Assembly: GCA_012965445.1 (NCBI GenBank)
Contig: DTSJ01000029.1
Coordinates: 1 to 5,836 of the forward strand
DNA length: 5,836 nucleotides
Direction: 5' to 3'
DNA from: Candidatus Hydrogenedentota bacterium
GTDB lineage: Bacteria > Hydrogenedentota > Hydrogenedentia > Hydrogenedentiales > GCA-2746185
The notes below the pieces were generated by a model. That model was given only the letters and a program-made list of their open reading frames with translations. It made no database searches and was not told where the DNA came from. Both the position numbers and the translations under genes were made by a program. The stretch's first letter is position 1. Every line of letters starts with the position of its first letter. This document shows, piece after piece, positions 1 through 5,463 of this stretch.

Positions 1-82
1 CGTTTTGTTCTTTGGTGAGTGCGTTGAATGTGGTACTCTTGCCTACGTTTGGGAGTCCTACGATTCCGATGCTTAGTGCCAT
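1..82 (-). CDS. ychF: Redox-regulated ATPase / P-loop NTPase YchF, N-terminal fragment
   Basis: The first 27 codons of a gene continuing beyond the left edge read on the minus strand from ATG at 82-80. The N-terminus [17 protein letters not shown] followed by FNALTK is the hallmark G1 region of the YchF/OLA1 family of TRAFAC NTPases, with the P-loop GLPNVGKS at residues 9-16. These are cytosolic ATP-preferring NTPases that associate with the ribosome and modulate stress responses and translation (family knowledge). The start follows the antiporter stop codon by only 5 nt. A GAGGAAA Shine-Dalgarno-like stretch at 93-99 lies inside the antiporter coding end, about 10-13 nt upstream, so the two genes are probably co-transcribed and may be translationally coupled. 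The G2-G5 motifs and the TGS domain lie outside the window. Related small GTPases such as Era or Obg share the P-loop, but the [14 protein letters not shown] context points to YchF. Confidence 0.9.
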   Translation of the reverse strand, partial: MALSIGIVGLPNVGKSTTFNALTKEQN

Positions 83-87
83 TCGAT

Positions 88-1905
88 TTATGTTTCCTCG
101 CTCGGTGCGTTTTGGGTTTCAACTTCGATTGTCAGGCTGTATACCGTGTGTCCGTTCTGGGGTGACGGAGGATCCAGCACCGTAAAAACTTTGGGTGTAC
201 CGTCGGGTGTCATGGTGAGCAGCGGGACGGCTTCGTGCGCGTAGTGATTGAGGAGATCTTCATAAGTAAACTCTTCGGTGATGGGTGTTTTCTTGATCAT
301 TGCACCTTTGTGGAAGTGATCCATCATACTTCGAAAGGTTTTGCCTTCCTGGAACAGGGCGCGGCCTCTGAGGCTGTGCGTCATGGTGTCGCGATGTTCG
401 TGGTCTTCTTTTTCCGACACGATCTGGTAGACCTTGCCGCGTCCGAAGAGTGCGCCAAAGCGCATGGAAATAAGCGCGTTCGTTTCGTCGTTGGGGGTCA
501 GTGCGAGGCATTGTCCGATGCCGCTGAGGTCCATTTCATTCATCGCACGGTCTGACAGTGCACTACCGTAGTACGTGCGCATTCCGTCCATACGTGCGGC
601 GGAAATCGCTATCCAGTTGGAGTCGACCATGAGGACGGGAATGTCGTGAGAGACAAGGTCTGCGGCCATCGCACGTGCCCAGGGGGTTGCACCGACGATC
701 AGGAGGCCTTTTGGTGAGGGTTCGGCTAAATCGAGGCGTCGTGCGACCAGTTTTGCTGAGACTCCGTAGATGAGTACGGTTCCGACGATTACGATGAAGG
801 TAATGGTAGGGATAATCGCAGCTTCTTCATTCCCTTGTTCGATGAGCCGCAGCGAGAAGATAGAGGATACGGCCGCAGCGACGATTCCGCGAGGGGCCAT
901 CCACGCCAGGAAGGCTTTTTCTTTGATGGTGATGGGTGCGCGCAGGGTTGCAACGGCGACGCTGAAGGGGCGCACGAGGACAATCATCAGGAGGACGAAT
1001 ACGGGTACCGTCCAGGAAAGCGCTCTTACGCTGTCCAGATCTATTCTGGCGGCGAGAACGATGAAGAGGCTGGAGATGAGGAGTACCCGGAGGTTTTCTT
1101 TGAATTCGACAATATGGTGGATGTGGGCCTGGCGCTGGTTTGCGAGGACGATTCCCATGACCGTGACAGAGAGCAGTCCGGATTCGTGTTGCCAAGTGTT
1201 TGAGAGGGTAAATACTCCGAGGACCACCATGAGGGTGACTGGATTCTGAAGGTAATCAGGAATCCAGTATCGTTTGAGCATTTGCAGCATGGACAGGCCA
1301 CTGACTCCACCGAGTACGATTCCGAGGAGTAGAGTGCGTCCGACGACAATGACGACTTCGGTGGTGGCGTGGGAGGTGTCGGTCATGGTGATGACTTCGA
1401 ACACAAGGAGTGCGAGTGTGGCGCCGATGGGGTCGATGAGGATACCTTCCCATTTGAGAATCGAGGCGATTTGGCCTTTCGGTCTGACTTGGCGCAAGAG
1501 TGGAATGATCACAGTGGGGCCTGTCACGACGAGTATCGCTCCGAGGAGCACGGCCAGCTTTCCCGGAAGTCCGAGCAGATATACAGCGAGGAATGTAGTT
1601 ATACCCCAGGTGACTATTGGTCCCAGGGTGATTAGTGCCAGCAGGGTTCCCCCTATGGATTTGAGTTCCCTGAGTTTGAGGCTGAGGCCGCCTTCGAACA
1701 TGATGAGGCCAACGGACATGGATACTACCGGGAAGAGGAGGTCACCGAACAGTTCGTCAGGGTCTATCCAGCCGACTGCACCGGCACCGAATCCGGCAAA
1801 TAGGAGGAAGAGGATTGAGGGGAGCTGTACGCGCCATGAGAGCCATTGAGCACCAATGCCGAGTACGGCAATAAGTGTCAAACCTATCAGGGTATCCGTT
1901 TCCAT
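88..1905 (-). CDS. CPA1-type Na+(K+)/H+ antiporter with C-terminal TrkA-N/RCK NAD-binding domain
   Basis: This 605-residue inner-membrane protein exchanges monovalent cations for protons. Residues about 5-390 form a Na_H_Exchanger domain of roughly 12 hydrophobic segments. Family landmarks are MFEGGLSL (69-76), [14 protein letters not shown] (126-139), [11 protein letters not shown] (152-162) and [11 protein letters not shown] (336-346). E153 and D158 occupy the core acidic positions of the ion-binding helix. Two positions differ from textbook CPA1: the TDP crossover motif reads TGP (128-130), and the Asn of the ND pair is Ile157. A Rossmann TrkA-N domain starts near residue 398 with [10 protein letters not shown] (401-410), a relaxed version of GxGxxG, and D428 ends strand 2, consistent with NAD(H) binding. 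The last 65 or so residues form a soluble tail. The ATG at 1905-1903 is preceded by AGGA (complement of 1913-1916) at 7 nt spacing. ychF follows immediately. NhaP-like is the best description; ion specificity cannot be read from sequence. Confidence 0.93.
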   Translation of the reverse strand: METDTLIGLTLIAVLGIGAQWLSWRVQLPSILFLLFAGFGAGAVGWIDPDELFGDLLFPVVSMSVGLIMFEGGLSLKLRELKSIGGTLLALITLGPIVTWGITTFLAVYLLGLPGKLAVLLGAILVVTGPTVIIPLLRQVRPKGQIASILKWEGILIDPIGATLALLVFEVITMTDTSHATTEVVIVVGRTLLLGIVLGGVSGLSMLQMLKRYWIPDYLQNPVTLMVVLGVFTLSNTWQHESGLLSVTVMGIVLANQRQAHIHHIVEFKENLRVLLISSLFIVLAARIDLDSVRALSWTVPVFVLLMIVLVRPFSVAVATLRAPITIKEKAFLAWMAPRGIVAAAVSSIFSLRLIEQGNEEAAIIPTITFIVIVGTVLIYGVSAKLVARRLDLAEPSPKGLLIVGATPWARAMAADLVSHDIPVLMVDSNWIAISAARMDGMRTYYGSALSDRAMNEMDLSGIGQCLALTPNDETNALISMRFGALFGRGKVYQIVSEKEDHEHRDTMTHSLRGRALFQEGKTFRSMMDHFHKGAMIKKTPITEEFTYEDLLNHYAHEAVPLLTMTPDGTPKVFTVLDPPSPQNGHTVYSLTIEVETQNAPSEET

Positions 1906-1958
1906 AGATGAGTCCTAGGATATTTCCAGAAAATGGGGCAGAATCGTTCAGCGCATCG

Positions 1959-1987
1959 AAAAACAGCCAGAGATCGTATCGCTCTGG
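1959..1987 (-). other. Hairpin plus T-run in the antiporter leader (attenuator-like)
   Basis: On the minus strand CCAGAG (complement of 1982-1987) pairs with CTCTGG (complement of 1967-1972) across a 9-nt loop. After a 3-nt gap comes a run of five T (complement of 1959-1963). The layout resembles a weak intrinsic terminator located between the likely promoter at about 2025 and the antiporter start at 1905, so it could act as an attenuator in the leader. With only six base pairs the stem is weak, and a chance origin is quite possible. Confidence 0.3.
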
Positions 1988-2019
1988 TACAGGTATATGA
2001 CTCGCTTTCAGCACTGAAA

Positions 2020-2048
2020 TTGATTATATTGTAGCATGTTGATAGACT
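2020..2048 (+). promoter_or_regulatory. Candidate sigma70-type promoter for the DUF336-DUF1569-MBL operon
   Basis: TTGATT (2020-2025) and TAGACT (2043-2048) are separated by 17 bp, each matching four of six consensus positions. Transcription would start near 2055, about 65 nt before the ATG at 2121. The -35 box physically overlaps the TATAAT of the opposite-strand promoter candidate, so the two divergent operons may compete for polymerase. This rests on consensus matching only. Confidence 0.35.
2023..2028 (-). promoter_or_regulatory. Candidate -10 box (TATAAT) for the antiporter-ychF operon
   Basis: The minus strand carries an exact TATAAT (plus-strand attata). The hexamer 17 nt upstream is TTTAGT, a poor -35. 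A transcript from here would have a leader of about 110 nt before the antiporter ATG, containing the hairpin at 1959-1987. The perfect -10 in an AT-rich divergent intergenic region supports a promoter, but the weak -35 limits confidence. Confidence 0.35.
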
Positions 2049-2120
2049 AAAACTGAATACACGGATTGACCGAACCCAACGAAAACCCGGCGTCTGCGTA
2101 CAACGAAAAGGGACAAATCG

Positions 2121-2624
2121 ATGTTATCAAGAGCATATTCAGGATTATTAGCGATTGCGATTATTGTGGGGTTGAGTACGGCGTTGTCGCGCCATACGGT
2201 AGAGGCAGTGACGAGTTTCAAGGGAGAGACAGTGACCCTGGATGCGGCACAACGAATTATCGCTGCGGCGCTAAAGAAATCTGCGGAAATGGATGTCAAG
2301 ATGAATGTCACAGTAGTGGATGTGGGCGGTAATCTCAAGGCATTCGTGCGGATGGATGACGCGTATCTTGGCAGCGCGGATATATCGATGAAAAAGGCAA
2401 AGACGGCAGTGATGTTCGGTTTTCCCTCAGGTGTGCTGGGTACTATGAGTCAACCTGGTGGTGAGCTCTACGGGGTCGAACGCTCGAACGGAGGTCTGAT
2501 TACATTTGCGGGCGGACTGCCTTTGCACAACGCCTCTGGAAAACTGATCGGGGCGATAGGCGTTTCGGGGTCTTCTGTGGCGAATGATGAAGCCGTGGCT
2601 GAAGCTGGCGCGGCTGCGCTGTAA
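2121..2624 (+). CDS. Exported GlcG/HbpS-like (DUF336) heme/cofactor-binding protein
   Basis: The 167-residue protein has an N-terminal hydrophobic segment (about 8-22) behind Arg4, which fits a signal peptide or anchor with possible cleavage after Ala22 or Ala29. The mature part is a full-length HbpS/GlcG domain. Diagnostic stretches are VVDVGGNLKAFVRMDDAYLG (65-84), KKAKTAVMFG (91-100), QPGGELYGVE (111-120), SNGGLITFAGGLPL (122-135), IGAIGVSG (143-150) and the terminal DEAVAEAGAAAL. Family members include Streptomyces HbpS, an extracellular heme-binding redox sensor partner, E. coli GlcG and the PduO C-terminal domain, so binding of heme or a corrinoid-related cofactor outside the cytoplasm is plausible but inferred. 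The ATG at 2121 is chosen because AAGGGA precedes it at 6-7 nt spacing and the signal sequence begins here. It is first in a three-gene operon; the next gene starts 15 nt after its stop. Confidence 0.9.
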   Translation: MLSRAYSGLLAIAIIVGLSTALSRHTVEAVTSFKGETVTLDAAQRIIAAALKKSAEMDVKMNVTVVDVGGNLKAFVRMDDAYLGSADISMKKAKTAVMFGFPSGVLGTMSQPGGELYGVERSNGGLITFAGGLPLHNASGKLIGAIGVSGSSVANDEAVAEAGAAAL

Positions 2625-2639
2625 ATCTGGAGACCAAAA

Positions 2640-3083
2640 ATGCCGAAATTTGATCAGGCGATGATCGACCGCGCACTTGAGCGGTTCAACAAAATTGATG
2701 AGGACGCGAAACCCGAATGGGGATCGATGTCTTTGGGCCAGATGCGGGCGCATATGGTTACTGCTATCCGGTATTCGCTCAGTAAAGATGAGTTGACGCC
2801 GGACGAGGGCAGCTTTCTAATCAAGCATATTGCGGGGCCTTTGTTTGTGAACGGGATAGTGAAATTCCCGAAGAATGTTGCGAAACCGAAGTTGTATGAT
2901 GCTTCTGCACCGACAGCTACCCTCGATGAGTTAAAGACGGAAATGGACGAGTTTCTGACGGAGTTGAATTCCGGATCTTTTGATCCGCCTCCGCATCCTG
3001 CGCTCGGTGATCTCGGTCCCGTGGGGTGGGGGAAGCTGCACGATGTGCATGCGGACCACCATCTGCGTCAATTCGGAGTGTAG
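2640..3083 (+). CDS. DUF1569 / DinB-superfamily four-helix protein
   Basis: The 147-residue protein has no signal peptide and is presumably cytosolic. The C-terminus VGWGKLHDVHADHHLRQFGV (128-147) is the typical DUF1569 ending, and the N-terminal half carries the MSLGQMRAHM helix (30-39). DinB-fold proteins bind a divalent metal through one His in helix 2 and an HxxxH in the last helix. H38 and H137/H141 occupy the corresponding places (inference from spacing), so the metal site looks intact. The fold includes thiol-dependent transferases using mycothiol or bacillithiol, but no DUF1569 substrate is established to my knowledge. TGGAGA about 8 nt upstream serves as ribosome binding site. It lies 15 nt behind the DUF336 gene and 3 nt ahead of the hydrolase gene, and the latter's ribosome binding site is inside this gene's last codons, indicating a shared transcript. 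Confidence 0.85.
   Translation: MPKFDQAMIDRALERFNKIDEDAKPEWGSMSLGQMRAHMVTAIRYSLSKDELTPDEGSFLIKHIAGPLFVNGIVKFPKNVAKPKLYDASAPTATLDELKTEMDEFLTELNSGSFDPPPHPALGDLGPVGWGKLHDVHADHHLRQFGV
3075..3078 (+). promoter_or_regulatory. Ribosome binding site (GGAG) of the MBL-fold gene, inside the DUF1569 gene
   Basis: GGAG lies 8 nt before ATG 3087 and 11 nt before the second ATG at 3090, favouring the first. It falls within the last codons of the preceding gene, whose stop is at 3081-3083, which suggests translational coupling. Confidence 0.6.
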
Positions 3084-3086
3084 ACG

Positions 3087-3782
3087 ATGATGCTGCGTTC
3101 GTATTGGACGATCTGTTTTCTTCTGCTGAGCATCACGCTTGCTGTATGCGCGGATGCTGGAGAACTGAAGATCACCTTTATCGGGAACATGGCGTTTCAC
3201 ATCTCAGACGGTGAGACGACGCTGTTGAGCGATTTTCCGTATACGTCGGGCGCGTATGGTTATATGGAATACGATATGGACAAGGTGCCGGAGATTCGTG
3301 ACGGTGTGCATCTGATTACGCATTTTCATGGGGACCACTGGAACGCCGATCTTTTTCAGGAAATGAAGCTGAAGACGAAGATTATCGCGCCGCCCAGTGT
3401 CACCGAGAAGCTGGATAAGGAGCGGGTAGTTCCTTTTTCGGAAACGGAACCCATGACGTATAAGGGCATTACGGTGCAGGCGATTGCGATGCCGCACAAG
3501 TTCGCGCCGGAGCATTTCTCGTACTTGGTGACGTGGCATGGCAAACGATTGTATTTCATCGGTGACACAGAAACTCCAGCAGACATCCTGAAACAGAAGG
3601 ACATCGCAGCGCTGTTTATATCGCCGTGGGTGATCCGAACGATAGAGCGTCAGGATCTCTCCCTGGACACCCGGGAACTGGTGATGTATCACCAGAAAGT
3701 GGGGGAGGAGGTCGTCCCGTTCCAGAATTATCGGCGGATGAAGGAGGGGGAGTCGTTCTCCATCGATTTCGAGGACGAGTAG
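3087..3782 (+). CDS. Exported metallo-beta-lactamase-fold hydrolase (UlaG-like)
   Basis: The 231-residue protein begins with a classical signal peptide: MMLR, then a hydrophobic core (about 6-20), with an A-D-A motif allowing cleavage after Ala24. The mature protein has the metallo-beta-lactamase fold. The metal-binding HFHGDH motif is at 79-84 (H79, H81, D83, H84), H137 in AMPHKF is the likely third-motif His, D160 in YFIGDTE is the bridging Asp, and H202 in VMYHQK is the last His. A complete dinuclear zinc site is therefore visible. The compact layout, without the extra C-terminal domains of RNase J or glyoxalase II, resembles the UlaG/Lactamase_B_3 group of lactonase-like or phosphodiesterase-like hydrolases; the substrate is unknown. 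Export is unusual, because UlaG itself is cytosolic. The first of two adjacent ATGs (3087) is chosen because GGAG at 3075-3078 sits 8 nt upstream. It is last in the operon and ends 13 nt from a convergent reading frame. Confidence 0.88.
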   Translation: MMLRSYWTICFLLLSITLAVCADAGELKITFIGNMAFHISDGETTLLSDFPYTSGAYGYMEYDMDKVPEIRDGVHLITHFHGDHWNADLFQEMKLKTKIIAPPSVTEKLDKERVVPFSETEPMTYKGITVQAIAMPHKFAPEHFSYLVTWHGKRLYFIGDTETPADILKQKDIAALFISPWVIRTIERQDLSLDTRELVMYHQKVGEEVVPFQNYRRMKEGESFSIDFEDE

Positions 3783-3795
3783 ATTTCCGGGACTA

Positions 3796-4179
3796 CTACT
3801 CTACTTTGAAGTAACGGCCTCCGCTGGCGTCGATGACAGTCATGGTGTTCAGGACGATGTAGTGTTCCGTCGGGGATGCGCTGTAGAAGAACCCCACGGT
3901 TTCGCCGTCTTCGACTTCGTATCGATATCGGAAATGGAAGTCGCGAAAGCTGTCGTTGAAAGCCTGCAAGGCTTCGGAAGTATCTTCGACCGATTTCGGC
4001 AAGTTGTCGTGCTGACGATTGGGGTGGAAGAAATCGATATTGTAGTGTCGTTCCTGCTCTGCTTTGGTGACACGGGACATGAAAGCCATGCCCAGATTTG
4101 CCGTCCCGAACGTTCTGATTTGTCCTCTTTCCACTGAATAGGTATGAACAACAAAGTCGGCGACAATCGCCCACTGCAT
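3796..4179 (-). CDS. Hypothetical protein, probably lacking its original 5' end
   Basis: I do not recognise this protein with confidence. From the only in-frame ATG (4179-4177) it encodes 127 residues: no signal peptide, no transmembrane segment, many aromatics and charges, ending GGRYFKVE. The residues just upstream of that ATG (YHDFFSKQNQPIGEEILKK, up to about 4236) also look like genuine protein, so the true gene probably started further upstream. The only other usable start is a TTG at 4281, which would give 161 residues, but its first 14 codons are merely another reading frame of the sigma remnant. The order FFHPNRQHDNLP, then E.., then LQAF, then a strand-rich stretch ending in an aromatic-rich FFYSASP, faintly recalls DUF3365/Tll0287-type sensor domains (RNPxNxPxxxE). 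The usual CxxCH is absent, so this is only a weak suggestion. No strong ribosome binding site precedes either start. It may be a fragment rather than a functional gene. Confidence 0.5.
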   Translation of the reverse strand: MQWAIVADFVVHTYSVERGQIRTFGTANLGMAFMSRVTKAEQERHYNIDFFHPNRQHDNLPKSVEDTSEALQAFNDSFRDFHFRYRYEVEDGETVGFFYSASPTEHYIVLNTMTVIDASGGRYFKVE

Positions 4180-4237
4180 TTTCTTGAGTATCTCTTCGCC
4201 AATCGGTTGATTCTGTTTCGAAAAGAAATCGTGATAT

Positions 4238-4538
4238 CTACAGCCGCGTCTCCAAGAGTTCGCGACTGGTATCTTTTTCAAAAATCGAATCCAATGATTG
4301 CTGTCGTTGGCGCTGTTCCTTCCGAAAGTGGTCTATCGAGCGATTCCGGACACTGCGAAAGACGTACGGCCGGAGATCGTCTGGCAAACGGTCACGCTGC
4401 AACAATTCCGCGAACACCGCATGAAGAACATCCTCCGCCAATTCTCGAGAGCCGAGCAGGGACAGCGCGTATGTTGTACAGTGGCTGCCGATGGTCGGCG
4501 TAGAATGTCTGGATTTGTTCGATATCGCGTCTGTGCAT
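4238..4538 (-). pseudogene. ECF-family RNA polymerase sigma factor remnant (region 2 only, frameshifted)
   Basis: The minus strand from ATG 4538-4536 reads MHRRDIEQIQTFYADHRQPLYN, then loses sense. One frame over, the protein resumes as YALSLLGSRELAEDVLHAVF, then AELLQRDRLP and RPYVFRSVRNRSIDHFRKEQ, to a TAG at 4240-4238. Removing a single base at about 4472 (an A in AAC-A-TAC on the coding strand) joins the halves into about 99 residues. This is a near-perfect ECF sigma region 2: the core-binding AEDVLHAVF helix, then RSVRNRSIDHFRK for -10 recognition. A normal ECF factor is about 160-200 residues with a helix-turn-helix region 4 for -35 binding. None is visible in any minus-strand frame before 3796. 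The remnant is followed at once by a differently phased, unrelated frame. Two independent defects argue for a pseudogene; a sequencing error could explain the frameshift but not the loss of region 4. Confidence 0.8.
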
Positions 4539-4800
4539 AAATGCGTCTTTTACCCTATACCACGCTCAGCCTAGCGGTTCTTGTGCAGGGGATCAGAAAT
4601 TTATTCAACTGATCAAGACACTTCCGTTGCCCTATTGACGATTCGAATGATCGACTAATTTGTGATCGAGCGGGTGAATATTGCGAATACTTGATTTTCT
4701 GTAACCTGTTGGAGTGTATGGAATTAGAATATTCTTGACGGATTTGGTATCGTTACCGTTTTGCTGAACTGGAATTGTTGGAACCTGTGGATATGTATCG
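4539..4800. other. Intergenic region between the sigma remnant and the ABC operon
   Basis: This 262-bp AT-richer stretch should hold the start signals of two divergent units. For the ABC operon a TTGACG (4735-4740) is a good -35, but no -10 with 16-18 bp spacing follows. TTGATT (4691-4696) and TAGAAT (4725-4730) are present but not properly spaced with each other. Upstream of the ABC start only GTGG (4787-4790) resembles a ribosome binding site. TGATC-type words recur four times between 4590 and 4670. I see no coding sequence, RNA gene or intrinsic terminator here. Confidence 0.4.
4591..4614. promoter_or_regulatory. Inverted repeat, possible operator
   Basis: GATCAG (4591-4596) and CTGATC (4609-4614) form a perfect 6-bp dyad with half-site centres 18 bp apart and a 12-bp spacer composed almost entirely of A and T. 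Spacing and AT-rich centre suit a dimeric DNA-binding regulator better than a terminator, since no T-run follows on either strand. The site lies about 50-75 bp upstream of the sigma remnant start and about 190 bp upstream of the ABC gene. The bound protein is unknown. Confidence 0.3.
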
Positions 4801-5463
4801 ATGATTGAGTTGACGAACTGTCGGAGGAAGCTGGGGCCGGGGGTTGAATTTTGTTGCGATTCGTTTCATGCCGAGCCGGGTGCGCATATTGCCCTTTGGG
4901 GGCCGAGCGGATGCGGGAAAAGTACAATGCTGAATCTTGTAACAGGACTGCTCCGTCCAGATGAGGGGTCGGTTCAAGTAGACGGGACGGAAATTCAGAA
5001 GTTGAATGAAGGCCAGATGGATCGGTTCCGGGGCGAGAATTTCGGGTTTGTGTTTCAGACCTTTAATTTATTGAAGCCGTTTACCGCGCTCCAGAACGTC
5101 CTGCTGGGGATGCAGTTCAGCGATACACGTCCACCGAAGGAATGGAAACCGCGTGCTACGGCGCTATTGGAACGCGTCGGGCTTGGGCATCGATTGAACA
5201 GTAAACCGACGACCATGAGCGTTGGGGAGCAGCAGCGTGTGGCGATCGCGCGCGCGCTGGCGAACAAGCAGCAGGTCGTGGTCGCTGACGAGCCGACGGG
5301 GAGCCTTGACCCGAAGACGGCAGCGTCAGTAATGGAACTGCTGCTTGAGATGTGCCGTGAAGAAGAAGTCACGATGCTGATGGTGACCCATGACAAGACT
5401 ATCGCGGATTCATTGCCGGAGCGTTTTGACTGCACGGAGCTAGTGCGGGAGGTGTCCAGATGA
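4801..5463 (+). CDS. ABC transporter ATP-binding protein, LolD/MacB-type
   Basis: The 220-residue cytosolic ATPase subunit is of the family that drives lipoprotein release (LolCDE), macrolide/peptide export (MacB) or related mechanotransmission. Motifs in order: Walker A GPSGCGKST (34-42), Q-loop Gln86 in VFQTFNLL, signature MSVGEQQRVAIARAL (139-153), Walker B VVVADEP (159-165) with D163 and catalytic E164, D-loop GSLD (167-170) and switch His197 in MVTHD. All catalytic residues are present. The signature reads SVGEQ instead of SGGQQ, a tolerated variant in some LolD-like proteins. About 220 residues is full length. The ATG at 4801 is the only start that retains the first beta strand (MIELTNCRRKL); the ribosome binding site before it is weak. 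The stop overlaps the permease start (ATGA), so ATPase and permease form one operon and one complex. Which cargo is exported cannot be told. Confidence 0.92.
   Translation: MIELTNCRRKLGPGVEFCCDSFHAEPGAHIALWGPSGCGKSTMLNLVTGLLRPDEGSVQVDGTEIQKLNEGQMDRFRGENFGFVFQTFNLLKPFTALQNVLLGMQFSDTRPPKEWKPRATALLERVGLGHRLNSKPTTMSVGEQQRVAIARALANKQQVVVADEPTGSLDPKTAASVMELLLEMCREEEVTMLMVTHDKTIADSLPERFDCTELVREVSR
5447..5452 (+). promoter_or_regulatory. Strong ribosome binding site (GGGAGG) of the permease gene
   Basis: GGGAGG, continuing into GTG, lies 7 nt before ATG 5460 and within the ATPase gene. It is much stronger than the ATPase gene's own site. It confirms the permease start and its coupling to the preceding gene. 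Confidence 0.75.

Noticed and set aside
235..1849. Several long reading frames on the plus strand and in other minus frames across the antiporter gene
   Set aside because: They lie opposite or out of phase with a clearly recognisable 605-residue antiporter and have low-complexity, Arg/His/Ser-rich or otherwise non-protein-like compositions.
2024..2338. Minus-strand frame of 104 codons and plus-strand frame 2066-2332 around the DUF336 gene start
   Set aside because: Both overlap the recognised DUF336 gene and the intergenic control region, and neither shows domain features or a good ribosome binding site.
3087..3161. Lipoprotein signal in the MBL-fold protein (LAVC at residues 18-21)
   Set aside because: Val at the -1 position is atypical of a lipobox, and an A-D-A site just downstream fits ordinary signal peptidase I cleavage better.
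4180..4281. TTG at 4281 as the start of the hypothetical protein
   Set aside because: Its first 14 codons are simply another frame of the sigma sequence, and no convincing ribosome binding site precedes it. It remains possible if the annotation allows overlap.
3862..4503. Plus-strand frames (3862-4137, 4144-4503) across the sigma remnant and hypothetical gene
   Set aside because: The sigma region 2 signature is unambiguous on the minus strand, and the plus-strand products look like translation shadows.
3796..4538. Insertion sequence or phage scar as the cause of the disrupted sigma region
   Set aside because: I found no terminal inverted repeats, target duplications, transposase or integrase sequence. 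A simple deletion and indel suffice.
4735..4763. TTGACG as -35 of an ABC operon promoter
   Set aside because: No acceptable -10 hexamer occurs 16-18 bp downstream, so no complete promoter could be supported.
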